Shown here: positions 1 through 8,430 of the stretch, one piece after another | How the letters are laid out: every line of letters starts with the position of its first letter | How positions within the stretch are numbered: position 1 is the first letter of the stretch | NCBI GenBank assembly: GCA_020160755.1 | Contig: JAIUPN010000015.1 | Coordinates: 32,051-96,050 of the forward strand | Direction: 5' to 3' | Length of the DNA: 64,000 nucleotides | Source of the DNA: Pseudomonadota bacterium | Lineage (GTDB): Bacteria; Pseudomonadota; Alphaproteobacteria; Sphingomonadales; Sphingomonadaceae | Position numbers and translations under genes: made by a program | The notes under the pieces: model-generated | The model's database searches: none | Told to the model about the DNA's origin: nothing | The model's input: only the letters and a program-made list of their open reading frames with translations

Positions 1-654
1 GTCGACGATCATGCCGATCCGGTTCATTTCCTGCACGACCTGCCGCCCGAAATCGGTGAGCCCGTCATATTTGGGCGCATCGGTCGCGCTGTCGGCCCAG
101 GGGGTGTTCTTGCCGTGCGTCAGCGTCATGTAGCGCGCGCCCATGCCATAGAGCTGGCGCAGCACGGCAAGCGACGAGCCGATCGACTGGCCGCCCTCCA
201 TGCCCAACATGCCGGCGACCTTGCCCGCCTTCATCTGGCTTTCGAGTTCGGCCGAGGTCGACGCAAAGCCAAGGTCGTTCGGATAGCGGGCGATCAGCCG
301 CTTCGCGACGTCGATCTGCTCGATCGTCTGCTGCACCGCCTGCTGCTCGTTCGTGTTCGACGGCACATAGACCGACCAGAATTGCGCGCCGACATGCCCC
401 TTGCGCAGGCGCTGGATGTCGGTGTGCATCACCGTTCCGTCGGGCTTGGGCTTGGTGGTATCGCGAAAATCGAAATCATTGATCACATTGCCGACCTGCC
501 CGCGCAATTCCCATGGCACATCATTATGCCCGTCGAACACCGGCGCTTTTTTAAGTGCCGCCTCGGCGACCGCTTCGGGCGACTTCTGCGCCATGGCGGG
601 GGTGGAAATCAGGGCGAGTGCGGCGAGGCCGGCGAGCAGGTGCGACTTTGTCAT
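1..654 (-). CDS. Membrane dipeptidase, peptidase family M19 (partial, cut by window edge)
   Basis: The first 218 codons are present; the C-terminal half lies beyond position 1. The start is the ATG at 654, followed by a clear Sec signal (MTKSHLLAGLAALALISTPAMAQ, written here as n-region TKSH, h-region LLAGLAALALI, cleavage after AMA). The mature part opens with the family's zinc-binding DGHND motif, then W near DVPW, and further on MEGGQS, which carries the metal-bridging Glu of M19 enzymes. Family members hydrolyse dipeptides with a C-terminal D- or L-residue using a binuclear zinc site; here it would act in the periplasm. A second, membrane-anchored M19 gene lies at 42185-43381. Identity to family is secure; substrate is unknown. 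Confidence 0.88.
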   Translation of the reverse strand, partial: MTKSHLLAGLAALALISTPAMAQKSPEAVAEAALKKAPVFDGHNDVPWELRGQVGNVINDFDFRDTTKPKPDGTVMHTDIQRLRKGHVGAQFWSVYVPSNTNEQQAVQQTIEQIDVAKRLIARYPNDLGFASTSAELESQMKAGKVAGMLGMEGGQSIGSSLAVLRQLYGMGARYMTLTHGKNTPWADSATDAPKYDGLTDFGRQVVQEMNRIGMIVD

Positions 655-732
655 GGCGTGCGACCTTAAGTCGTTGGGCGGAGGGCGCAAGCCCGACTTG
701 ACGGGAACGTCAACGCCGCGCAGCATCGCGGC

Positions 733-1911
733 ATGACAGCCTTCGACGACTGGCGTGCAAGATCGCCCTATTACGACGAAACGCACGAGGCGCTGGCGCA
801 AAGCGTCCGCCGCTTCGTCGAGCGCGAAATCGCGCCGAACATCGACCGATGGGAGGCCGAAGGCGAGCTACCGCGCGAACTGCACAAAAAGGCGTCCGAA
901 GCGGGCATCCTCGGGCTGCGCTATCCCGAAGCCTATGGCGGGCACAGCGAGGGTTTCGACAATTTCCACGGCCTCGTGCTGACCGAGGAACTCGCCGCGG
1001 TCGGCGCGGGCGGGCTGGGCGCGTCGCTGATGACGCACGGTATCGGCCTGCCCCCGGTCCTTGCGCTCGGCTCGGAGGAACTGAAGCAGCGCGTCGCGCC
1101 GCCGGTGCTCGCGGGCGACAAGATCATCGCGCTCGGCATCACCGAGGCGGGCGGCGGCAGCGATGTCGCCAATCTCAAGACCACGGCCGCGCGCGACGGC
1201 GACCACTATATCGTCAACGGCGGCAAGATGTTCATCACCAGCGGCATGCGCGCCGACTGGCTGACCTGCGCGGTGCGTACCGGCAGCCCCGGCGCCGCGG
1301 GCATCTCGCTGCTGCTGATCGACATGACCGCGCCCGGCGTCGAGCGCACGCGCCTCGACAAGATGGGCTGGCGCTGCAGCGACACCGCCGCGATCCATTT
1401 CAGCGACGTCCGCGTCCCCGCCGATAATCTGATCGGGCCCGAGAATGGCGGCTTCATCGGCATCATGCGCAACTTCAATTCGGAGCGGCTCGGCATGGCG
1501 ATGGGCTGCTGCGCCTATGCCCGCGTTGCGATGGCCGAAGCCGCCGAATGGGCGCAGAACCGCGAGACTTTCGGCAAGCCGCTCGTCGGCCACCAGTCGA
1601 TCCGCATCAAGCTCGCCGACATGGAACGCCAGATCGAGGCGACGCAGGCGTGGGTCGACCTCTGCGCCTGGCAGGTCAAGACCGGCAAGGACCGCCCCGC
1701 CGACTTTGCGATGCTCAAGGTGCAGGCGACACGCATGCTCGAAGCCGTCGCACGCGAGGCCGCGCAGGTGCTCGGCGGCGCGAGCTATATCACCGGCAGC
1801 AAGGTCGAACGCATCTACCGCGAGGTGCGCGTCAACGCGATCGGCGGCGGCAGCGAGGAAATCATGCTCGATCTGGCCGGACGGCAATTATTCGGCGGAG
1901 GAAAGAAATGA
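733..1911 (+). CDS. Acyl-CoA dehydrogenase
   Basis: A 392-residue flavoprotein of normal length for the family. It oxidises an acyl-CoA to the 2-enoyl-CoA and passes electrons to ETF. Visible signatures: the ACAD motif GITEAGGGSD at residues 135-144 and, near the C-terminus, GGGSEEIM around 371-378, which holds the catalytic-base region (Glu375/Glu376). The N-terminal helical domain starts with a YDETHEALAQSVRRF segment typical of long-chain and isovaleryl-type members. The stop overlaps the ATG of the downstream amidohydrolase (ATGA), so the two are translationally coupled. Substrate chain length cannot be read from the sequence; a role in amino-acid or branched acyl catabolism is only an inference from the M20 neighbour. 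Confidence 0.92.
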   Translation: MTAFDDWRARSPYYDETHEALAQSVRRFVEREIAPNIDRWEAEGELPRELHKKASEAGILGLRYPEAYGGHSEGFDNFHGLVLTEELAAVGAGGLGASLMTHGIGLPPVLALGSEELKQRVAPPVLAGDKIIALGITEAGGGSDVANLKTTAARDGDHYIVNGGKMFITSGMRADWLTCAVRTGSPGAAGISLLLIDMTAPGVERTRLDKMGWRCSDTAAIHFSDVRVPADNLIGPENGGFIGIMRNFNSERLGMAMGCCAYARVAMAEAAEWAQNRETFGKPLVGHQSIRIKLADMERQIEATQAWVDLCAWQVKTGKDRPADFAMLKVQATRMLEAVAREAAQVLGGASYITGSKVERIYREVRVNAIGGGSEEIMLDLAGRQLFGGGKK

Positions 1912-3113
1912 ACGAGATCACCCGTAGCTGGCCCGCCGAGGCCGAAACATTGCTCGACGACCTCGTCGACCTCCGCCGCGCCATCCACCGCGAGCCCGAA
2001 CTTGGCCTCCAGAACCCGAAGACGCTTGCGAAGATCAAGGATGCGCTCGCGGGCCTGCCGCTCGAATTTCGCGAGGGGCCCTCGACCACGGGGCTGGTCG
2101 CGATCCTGCGCGGCCCCGCGAACGGACGCACCGTGCTGCTGCGCGGCGACATGGATGCGCTGCCCTTGATCGAGGACACCGGGCTCGATTTCACCTCCGA
2201 GATCGCGGGCGCGATGCACGCATGCGGGCACGACACGCATGTCGCGATGCTCGTCGGCGCGGCGAAGCTTCTGTGTGCCGCACGCGATCGCTTGCCCGGC
2301 ACGGTGATGTTCATGTTCCAGCCGGGCGAGGAAGGCCATCATGGCGCACGCTTCATGCTCGATGACGGGATCATCGACCCGTTGCCCGATGCCGCCTTCG
2401 CGCTTCACATCATGCCCAACGCGCCGCACGGGATTTTCGCGGGGCGCGCAGGGCCGCTGCTCGCCTCGTCCGATGTGCTGAACATCACCGTCAAGGGTGC
2501 CGGAGGACACGCCTCGATGCCGCATGACAGCATCGACCCGATCCCCGTCGCCTGTGCGATCGTTACCGCGATCCAGACGATGGTCACGCGCCGCATCTCG
2601 GTCTTCGACCCCGCGGTCGTCACCATCGCGAAGATCGCGGCAGGAACGACGAACAATATCATCCCCGAGACCGCCGAGATGCAAGGCACGATCCGCACCC
2701 TGTCGCCCGAACGCCGTGCGATGGTGGCGCGCGAGTTGAAGCGGCTCTCTCCGGCAATCGCCGAGGCGCATGGCTGCACCGCCGAGGTCGAGATTATCGA
2801 GGGCTTCCCTGTTACCGTCTGCGACGCGCGCGCAGTGACGTTCGGCCAGTCGGTCGTCGAGGAGACCTTCGGCGAGCAAGCCTGGCTGACGATGGACAAT
2901 CCGGTGATGGGCGCCGAGGATTTCTCCTACGTCCTTGAAAAGGTCCCCGGCGCGATGTTCTGGCTCGGCGCGAGCGAGGCGGGCAGCGACTGGCGCCAAT
3001 GCTGCGGGCTCCACAGCAACCATATGGTGCTCGACGAGAGCGTGATGGCGCGCGGCGCCGCGCTGCACGCTGCGCTCGCCGAACGCTTCCTCAACGAAGG
3101 ATTCAATACATGA
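1908..3113 (+). CDS. M20D-type amidohydrolase (hippurate/N-acyl-amino-acid hydrolase family)
   Basis: 401 residues from the ATG at 1908, which overlaps the acyl-CoA dehydrogenase stop by 4 bp. It shows the metal-site motifs of the M20D amidohydrolases: RGDMDALP, HACGHD at residues 104-109, PGEEGHHGA, and a late MGAEDFS before a C-terminal NHMVLDES-type segment. The dimerisation domain sits between, with GAGGHASMPH. Family enzymes cleave amides of amino acids such as N-acyl amino acids, hippurate or auxin conjugates. Coupling to an acyl-CoA dehydrogenase suggests release of an acyl or amino acid that is then oxidised, but this is inference. A start further upstream inside the dehydrogenase is rejected because it would overlap that gene by 360 bp. 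Confidence 0.9.
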   Translation: MNEITRSWPAEAETLLDDLVDLRRAIHREPELGLQNPKTLAKIKDALAGLPLEFREGPSTTGLVAILRGPANGRTVLLRGDMDALPLIEDTGLDFTSEIAGAMHACGHDTHVAMLVGAAKLLCAARDRLPGTVMFMFQPGEEGHHGARFMLDDGIIDPLPDAAFALHIMPNAPHGIFAGRAGPLLASSDVLNITVKGAGGHASMPHDSIDPIPVACAIVTAIQTMVTRRISVFDPAVVTIAKIAAGTTNNIIPETAEMQGTIRTLSPERRAMVARELKRLSPAIAEAHGCTAEVEIIEGFPVTVCDARAVTFGQSVVEETFGEQAWLTMDNPVMGAEDFSYVLEKVPGAMFWLGASEAGSDWRQCCGLHSNHMVLDESVMARGAALHAALAERFLNEGFNT

Positions 3114-3355
3114 TCAACATCATCGGCGCGATCATTTCGGGCCTGATCATCGGCGCGCTCGCCCGCTTCTTCTATCCCGGCGCGGTGCAGATGGGCTGGA
3201 TCGCGACGATCCTGCTCGGCATCGGCGGCTCGCTCCTCGCCGGCCTCGCAACATCGCGCGGCCGCGGCGACTTCAGCCGCGCGGGCTGCCTCGCCTCGGT
3301 GATCGGCGCGATCGTGCTGATTTTTGTCGGGCGCCTGCTCGGCGTCGGCGGTTAG
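3110..3355 (+). CDS. GlsB/YeaQ/YmgE family small membrane protein
   Basis: An 81-residue, almost wholly hydrophobic protein starting at the ATG that overlaps the upstream stop (ATGA). Three predicted membrane segments: MINIIGAIISGLIIGALA, MGWIATILLGIGGSLLAGL and ASVIGAIVLIFVG. The GLIIGALAR and GIGGSLLAG glycine patterns match the transglycosylase-associated (Pfam Transgly_assoc) family, whose members are often stress induced and of unknown mechanism. The stop codon TAG overlaps the TAA of convergent nadB. It is an odd partner for an amidohydrolase operon, so co-transcription may be incidental. Confidence 0.82.
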   Translation: MINIIGAIISGLIIGALARFFYPGAVQMGWIATILLGIGGSLLAGLATSRGRGDFSRAGCLASVIGAIVLIFVGRLLGVGG

Positions 3356-4929
3356 GGGACCAGCACCGTATCGACCGCCTCCGGCAGCATGTCGGGATAA
3401 TCGAGCGTATAGTGCAGCCCGCGGCTTTCCTTGCGGTGAAGCGCGCTGCGCACGATCAGCTCGGCGCATTGCAGGAGGTTGCGAAGCTCGATCAGGTCGG
3501 TTGTGACGCGGAAGTGGCCGTAATAATCCTCGACCTCGCCGGTCATCATCTTGATGCGGTGCTGCGCGCGTTCGAGGCGCTTGGTCGTGCGGACGATGCC
3601 GACATAGTTCCACATGAAGCGGCGGATTTCGGTCCAGTTCTGCTTGATCACGACCTCTTCGTCGGAGTCGGTCACGCGGCTCGCGTCCCACGGGCGGATC
3701 GCCGGCGGCGGTTCGAGCTGGTCCCAGCGCGCGATGATATCCTTCGCCGCCGCCTCGCCGAAGACGAAGCATTCGAGCAGGCTGTTTGACGCGAGACGGT
3801 TCGCACCGTGAAGCCCGCTCTCGGTGCATTCGCCCGCGGCATATAGCCCGGGAAGGTCGGTGCGGCCGTCGAGATCGATCAGGATGCCGCCGCACGTATA
3901 ATGCTGCGCGGGCACGACCGGGATCGGCTGCTTGGTCATGTCGATGCCGAGCGTCAGCAGCTTTTCATAGATGTTCGGGAAGTGCCCCGCGACGAAATCG
4001 GGATCGAGATGACTGATGTCGAGATGGACATAGTCGAGGCCCGAGCGCTTGATCTGGTCGTCGTTCGCGCGTGCGACGACATCGCGCGGCGCAAGTTCGG
4101 CGCGCGCGTCATAATCGGGCATATAGCGGTGTCCGGTGACAGGATGCTTGAGGATTCCGCCCTCGCCGCGCACCGCCTCGGTAATCAGGAAATTCTTGAC
4201 GTCGAGATTGTAGAGGCAGGTCGGGTGGAACTGCATCATCTCCATGTTCGAGACGCGCGCGCCCGCGCGCCACGCCATCGCGATGCCGTCGCCGGTCGCG
4301 CCACGCGGCGCGGTCGAGAATTGATAGACACGCCCCGCCCCGCCGCTCGCGAGGATCGTCGCGCGCCCGACATGCGCGCGCACCTTGCCGCTCTTTTCGT
4401 CGAGCGCATAAACGCCCCAGACGCGCCCCGAACCCGAATAGCGTTCCTCGTGCCGCCCCGTGATCAGGTCGATGCACGCCTGCCCCGGAAGAAGGGTGAT
4501 GTTAGGATGCGCCTCGGCGGTCTTGAGCAGCGCCGCCTGCACCGCCCAGCCCGTCGCGTCGTCGACATGGACGATGCGGCGGTGCGAATGCCCGCCCTCG
4601 CGCGTCAGGTGCAGCGCTTCGGCATCCTTGTTGAACGGGACCCCCATTTCGACGAGCCGTTCGATCGCGTGCGGCGCATTCTCGACGACGAACTCGACCG
4701 TCTCGCGCCGGTTCAATCCAGCGCCCGCGACCATCGTATCCTCGATATGATTTTCGAACGTGTCGCCCGCGTCGAGCACCGCGGCGATCCCGCCCTGCGC
4801 CCAGGCAGTCGAACCGCCGGTGAGTTCGCCCTTGGCGAGCACCAGCACGCGGCAATGGTCGGCGAGCGCGATGGCGGCGGTCAGCCCGGCGGCGCCCGAT
4901 CCCACGATGATGACGTCGTATTCACTCAT
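3352..4929 (-). CDS. nadB: L-aspartate oxidase
   Basis: 525 residues from the ATG at 4929 (MSEYDVIIVGSG); an in-frame upstream ATG at 4950 gives a less typical N-terminus. NadB oxidises L-aspartate to iminoaspartate, the first step of de novo NAD synthesis, using FAD. Motifs seen: dinucleotide-binding GSGAAG at the N-terminus, the GGSTAWAQGGIAA segment characteristic of NadB/SdhA, NMEMMQFHPT, HYTCGGI and GECTESGLHGANRLASNSL. The C-terminal helical domain is intact. nadA and nadC are not in the window. The gene is convergent with and overlaps the GlsB-like gene by a few bases at the stop codons. Confidence 0.95.
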   Translation of the reverse strand: MSEYDVIIVGSGAAGLTAAIALADHCRVLVLAKGELTGGSTAWAQGGIAAVLDAGDTFENHIEDTMVAGAGLNRRETVEFVVENAPHAIERLVEMGVPFNKDAEALHLTREGGHSHRRIVHVDDATGWAVQAALLKTAEAHPNITLLPGQACIDLITGRHEERYSGSGRVWGVYALDEKSGKVRAHVGRATILASGGAGRVYQFSTAPRGATGDGIAMAWRAGARVSNMEMMQFHPTCLYNLDVKNFLITEAVRGEGGILKHPVTGHRYMPDYDARAELAPRDVVARANDDQIKRSGLDYVHLDISHLDPDFVAGHFPNIYEKLLTLGIDMTKQPIPVVPAQHYTCGGILIDLDGRTDLPGLYAAGECTESGLHGANRLASNSLLECFVFGEAAAKDIIARWDQLEPPPAIRPWDASRVTDSDEEVVIKQNWTEIRRFMWNYVGIVRTTKRLERAQHRIKMMTGEVEDYYGHFRVTTDLIELRNLLQCAELIVRSALHRKESRGLHYTLDYPDMLPEAVDTVLVP

Positions 4930-5001
4930 GCCGCCTCTGTTGCACAGCAAGGCGCCGCATGACAGGGGGATCGAAACCGCAGGTCACGGGAATTTTTCAG
5001 G

Positions 5002-5826
5002 ATGCACAAAGCGAAACTTGACCGGCGCACGCTGCTTGCAACCATCGCGGCGCTCCCGCTCGCCGCCTGCGCGCATCGTCTGCCGGTCGATGCAAAACCC
5101 GGCATCGGTGTCGCGACCTTCAATATCTGGCACGATGCCGGCGGGCACTGGCCCGTGCGGCGCGCGCTGCTTGTCGCGACGCTGCGCACTGCCGACGCGG
5201 ACGTCATCGCGCTGCAGGAGGTGCTCGAAGACGCAAAGAAAGGCCTGCCAAATCAGGCGGAAACGCTTGCCCGCGATCTTGGATACACCGGGGTCCACTT
5301 CGTCGCACCCGAGCCCGAGGATGCGCCCAAACGCTATGGCAATGCGGTCCTGACGCGCCTGCCGGTGATCGAGGTCGCGCGCCGCAGGCTCGAACCGTTG
5401 TCGGACTATCGCACCGCGATCCGCGTCCGCGTGCAGACGAGAAGCGGCCCGCTCGATATCGTCGCGACGCATCTCGCCTGGCAGCCCGAAGCGGCGGCGG
5501 TCCGCGCGCAGCAGCTGGGCGATCTGCTCGCCTGGTTACCGGCCGACGGCACCCCGCTCGTCATCATGGGCGATTTCAACGCCCCCCTCGACGATCCCGG
5601 CCTCGCCGCGATGGGGCCGCCACGCTTCACCTCGGCGCTCGCCCCCGGCGCCGCGCCGACGACGCTCAACCCCGCCCGCGGTCATCCGGCGCGCGTGATC
5701 GACCATATCTTCGTCGACACCGCCGCCTTCGCCGTCTCCGGCGCGCGCGTCATCGGCGACACGCCGGTGGATGGCGAGTATCCGTCGGATCATTTCGGGG
5801 TCGCCGCGCGCCTGACGCGGCGTTGA
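5002..5826 (+). CDS. Endonuclease/exonuclease/phosphatase family lipoprotein
   Basis: 274 residues. The N-terminus has a charged start (MHKAKLDRRTLL) and a lipobox LAAC near residue 23, so it is probably a lipidated periplasmic or outer-membrane enzyme. The EEP fold motifs are all present: ATFNIWH, ALQEV, VATHLAWQ, GDFNAPLDD, and the terminal SDHFGV. Family members cleave phosphodiester or phosphomonoester bonds in nucleic acids, lipids or sugars; export argues against a DNA-repair role. It is divergent from nadB and ends 3 bp from the convergent ABC ATPase gene. A cytoplasmic paralogue is at 13246-13953. Confidence 0.86.
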   Translation: MHKAKLDRRTLLATIAALPLAACAHRLPVDAKPGIGVATFNIWHDAGGHWPVRRALLVATLRTADADVIALQEVLEDAKKGLPNQAETLARDLGYTGVHFVAPEPEDAPKRYGNAVLTRLPVIEVARRRLEPLSDYRTAIRVRVQTRSGPLDIVATHLAWQPEAAAVRAQQLGDLLAWLPADGTPLVIMGDFNAPLDDPGLAAMGPPRFTSALAPGAAPTTLNPARGHPARVIDHIFVDTAAFAVSGARVIGDTPVDGEYPSDHFGVAARLTRR

Positions 5827-5829
5827 GCC

Positions 5830-6750
5830 TCAGGCGACGCTGCGCGTCAGGTTCAGGAAAACATCCTCAAGGTCGGCCTCGCGCGTCGAGACGTCGACGA
5901 TGCCGTGGCCCATCGCGTTCACCGCAGCGAGCACTTCGCCTGCATTGACGCGATCCTTGTTGTAGTGGATCGCGAGGCCCCGTTCACCCTCGCGCTCGAC
6001 CTTGTCGAACGCGGGATGCGAGGGCAGCTCGGTGACATCGGCGTCAAGCGTCACGACGACGATCTTTTCGCGCGCCATGTCCACCAGCTCGCGTGTCGGC
6101 TTGTTCGCGATCAGCTTGCCATGGTTGATGATCGCGATGCGGTCGCATAGCTCCTCGGCCTCTTCGAGATAATGCGTCGTCAGCACCACGGTGACGCCGC
6201 GATCGTTGAGGCTCTGCACATATTCCCAAAGCTGCTGCCTGAGTTCGATATCGACCCCTGCGGTCGGCTCGTCGAGCACGATGATCGGCGGCGAGTGCAC
6301 CATCGCCTTCGCAACGAGCAGGCGGCGCTTCATCCCGCCCGACAGCGTGCGCGCATAGGCGTCACGCTTGTCGCTGAGGTGCACCGCGGCGAGCAGCGCG
6401 TCCGAAATGCGCTTGTCCTTCGGCACCCCGTAAAGCCCCGCCTGATTCTCCAGCGTCTCAAAGGGCGTAAAAAAGGGATCGAAGACAATTTCCTGCGGCA
6501 CGATGCCGATCGAATATTTGGCGTTGCGCGGGTCGGCGTCGATGTCGAAGCCCCAGATGCTCGCATTGCCCGCGGTCTTGTTGACGAGGCCCGCAAGGAT
6601 GTTGATCAGCGTCGACTTCCCCGCACCATTCGGTCCCAAAAGGCCGAAAATCTGGCCGCGCGGCACGTCGAAACTGACGTTGTCGAGCGCCTGCTTGCCG
6701 CCGGCATAAAGTTTGGAGACGGCGTCGATGCGGATGGCGGCTTCACTCAT
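5830..6750 (-). CDS. ABC-2 type transporter ATP-binding protein
   Basis: 306 residues from the ATG at 6750, chosen because GGAAG sits 6 nt upstream; an ATG at 6762 is possible. Walker A GPNGAGKST, Q-loop VPQE, signature LSGGMKRR, Walker B IIVLDEPTAGVD and the H-loop TTHYLEE are complete. The layout matches YadG/CcmA-type ATPases that drive ABC-2 exporters. No permease gene is adjacent in the window, so the partner must be encoded elsewhere. Direction and substrate are unknown. Confidence 0.9.
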   Translation of the reverse strand: MSEAAIRIDAVSKLYAGGKQALDNVSFDVPRGQIFGLLGPNGAGKSTLINILAGLVNKTAGNASIWGFDIDADPRNAKYSIGIVPQEIVFDPFFTPFETLENQAGLYGVPKDKRISDALLAAVHLSDKRDAYARTLSGGMKRRLLVAKAMVHSPPIIVLDEPTAGVDIELRQQLWEYVQSLNDRGVTVVLTTHYLEEAEELCDRIAIINHGKLIANKPTRELVDMAREKIVVVTLDADVTELPSHPAFDKVEREGERGLAIHYNKDRVNAGEVLAAVNAMGHGIVDVSTREADLEDVFLNLTRSVA

Positions 6751-6852
6751 GGCCGCTTCCATAGCCGCCCGCCTGCCCTCGCGAAAGCCCGCTAATTTTT
6801 CGTCAGCGCGGCATTAACGCTAAATTGGAAATTCGCCTCTAGAGCGACATCT

Positions 6853-7407
6853 GTGAGGACCAGCCACATCATTTGCCCGCTGTCGATGCAGCGCGGTCTA
6901 GCCGCCTTTGCGCTTTGTCTCGTGCCCGCCGTCCCGGCGCTGGCGCAAGCGAACGCGCCGGCCCAGGCCGAAGCCATCGTGCTTCGCCCGCTCAGTTTCT
7001 TCAAGGTCAACGACCTCGATTTCGGCGACATCATCCCGTCGGCGACCGCCGGCACCGTGACGATCGAACCCGACGGATCGCGCAGCCGCACCGGCGGCGT
7101 GACGCTCGCGGGCAATGGCGGCGAACCCGCCCGCTTCGCGGGGCTCGGCAGCTTCAATCGCCAGGTCAATATCTCGCTTGGATCGAACACAATCTGGCTC
7201 ACCGGGCCGGGGGTCCGGATGCGCGTGCACGATTTCGAGATCGGCAGCACGCCGACCGCGATCCTGTCGACGACCCCGACGCGATTCCGGATCACGTCGC
7301 CGCTCGGCAATTATAATTTCCCGGTCGGCGGCACGCTGGAGGTCGGAGCCAACCAGGCGCCGGGCGATTACAGTGGCACGTTCACGGTCACATTGAACTA
7401 TCTCTAG
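6853..7407 (+). CDS. DUF4402 domain secreted protein (first copy)
   Basis: 184 residues if the GTG at 6853 is used; an ATG at 6886 gives 173. A signal peptide is clear either way (h-region GLAAFALCLVPAVPALA). The mature domain follows the DUF4402 plan: RPLSFFKVNDLDFGDI at the start, a middle beta-rich part, and the diagnostic GDYSGTFTVTLNYL ending exactly at the C-terminus. DUF4402 proteins resemble pilin-like or surface-adhesin subunits, but no function is established. A second copy follows at 7837-8391, separated by a zinc-finger gene. Neither copy has an adjacent chaperone or usher gene. Confidence 0.85.
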   Translation: MRTSHIICPLSMQRGLAAFALCLVPAVPALAQANAPAQAEAIVLRPLSFFKVNDLDFGDIIPSATAGTVTIEPDGSRSRTGGVTLAGNGGEPARFAGLGSFNRQVNISLGSNTIWLTGPGVRMRVHDFEIGSTPTAILSTTPTRFRITSPLGNYNFPVGGTLEVGANQAPGDYSGTFTVTLNYL

Positions 7408-7424
7408 GCCTTCTGTGGGGGGAG

Positions 7425-7477
7425 GACGGCACCGGGGGACCACTTGCACCCGAAAGGGTGCCTGCGCCGGTGCCGTC
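7425..7477 (+). terminator. Nested stem-loop after first DUF4402 gene
   Basis: A perfect 11-bp outer stem (GACGGCACCGG at 7425-7435 with CCGGTGCCGTC at 7467-7477) encloses an inner 6-bp stem GCACCC/GGGTGC capped by a GAAA tetraloop (7446-7461). It begins 17 bp after the DUF4402 stop. There is no T-run, so it may be a Rho-independent-like barrier, an mRNA 3'-end protector, or a structured repeat. Confidence 0.6.
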
Positions 7478-7543
7478 ATGGCCCTCCGATGATTGTGCAG
7501 ACCCGATTGCCGAGCCTTCGCGCGCTTGCTATGGGCGCGATCG

Positions 7544-7741
7544 ATGACCCAGCCCGCCCCCGAAACCATCCGCACGCCCAAGACCCGCATCGCCTGTGAC
7601 GGCACCGGCGACGGCCTCGCCGATGCGGCGCTCGGCCACCCGCGCGTCTGGCTCGAAATCGACACCGACGACGGCTTTGCCGACTGCGGCTATTGCGACC
7701 GGCGTTTCATCCTGATCGGCGGCATCGCCGACAAGGCGTAA
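7544..7741 (+). CDS. CHCC-type zinc-finger domain protein
   Basis: 65 residues from the ATG at 7544. It carries a His after ALGHP, then CGYCDRRF, giving the Cys-His-Cys-Cys pattern of the zf-CHCC family together with the early ACDG cysteine. Mitochondrial relatives (NDUFS6) bind zinc in respiratory complex I; alphaproteobacteria encode this short stand-alone form. Cytosolic, no signal. It sits between two secreted DUF4402 genes with which it has no obvious functional link. Confidence 0.85.
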   Translation: MTQPAPETIRTPKTRIACDGTGDGLADAALGHPRVWLEIDTDDGFADCGYCDRRFILIGGIADKA

Positions 7742-7802
7742 ACCTGCCGCCAGAAGTAAACGGGCGCTTTACCAACCCCATGCATCACTGATGAAGGTCC
7801 CG

Positions 7803-7821
7803 CTGGCACAAGATGTGCCAG
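7803..7821 (+). promoter_or_regulatory. Perfect hairpin in the leader of the second DUF4402 gene
   Basis: CTGGCACA (7803-7810) and TGTGCCAG (7814-7821) form an 8-bp perfect stem with an AGA loop. The AGGAG ribosome-binding site of the downstream gene starts 3 nt after it. It could be an operator or a translational element; no T-run follows, so termination is unlikely. Confidence 0.45.
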
Positions 7822-7836
7822 ACAGGAGCAGAATCT

Positions 7837-8391
7837 GTGGGGATTCAAGGGACCAGACTCGGTCGGGGGGCCATGCGCACCCTGACCATCGCCGCCGCAG
7901 CGGCGAGCGCGATGCAATGCGTGCCGGCCTATGCAGCCGATATGGCGGGCACCGCCAACGCGGCGGTCGTCCGCCCGAACACGCTGATCAAAACCGACGA
8001 TCTCGATTTCGGCACCATGACGAGCGGGGCCACCGGGGGTACGGTATCGATCAACGCCGTGACCGGCACGCGCACCACGACAGGCGGCGTAACGCCGGTT
8101 GGCGCCGGAACGCAGCGCGCGGTGTTCCAGGGAACGGGGGGCATCCTGCTCATCACCGTATCGGGCGACACCAGTGTCACCCTGACACGGGCCGGCGGCG
8201 GCGCACCCAATATGACCGCGAGCCTCGTGCGCGCCGCGAGCACCAGCGGCGGCGGCGTGGCGCTGCTCGGCGCGACGCTGCTACCAAGCGGTGTGCAGAC
8301 CTATTATATCGGCGGCACACTGACCGTTCCGGCGAACCAGCCCGCGGGCGACTACAGCGGGACGTTCACACTCACCGTCAATTATCTCTGA
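7837..8391 (+). CDS. DUF4402 domain secreted protein (second copy)
   Basis: 184 residues from GTG at 7837, chosen because AGGAG lies 8 nt upstream; the ATG at 7873 (MRTLTI) is the main alternative. The signal peptide ends at PAYA. The domain has VRPNTLIKTDDLDFGTM near its start and ends with GDYSGTFTLTVNYL, matching the first copy. The middle is rich in Gly, Thr and Ala. Tandem DUF4402 genes suggest paired structural subunits on the cell surface, which is inference. The stop is followed within 40 bp by tldD. Confidence 0.85.
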   Translation: MGIQGTRLGRGAMRTLTIAAAAASAMQCVPAYAADMAGTANAAVVRPNTLIKTDDLDFGTMTSGATGGTVSINAVTGTRTTTGGVTPVGAGTQRAVFQGTGGILLITVSGDTSVTLTRAGGGAPNMTASLVRAASTSGGGVALLGATLLPSGVQTYYIGGTLTVPANQPAGDYSGTFTLTVNYL

Positions 8392-8430
8392 CCGCTGGCG
8401 TCGGGGGACGCGCGTGCCTATATCGGCGCC

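Noticed and set aside
1815..3068. Open frame antisense to the amidohydrolase
   Set aside because: No domains, no ribosome-binding site, opposite a well-supported gene.
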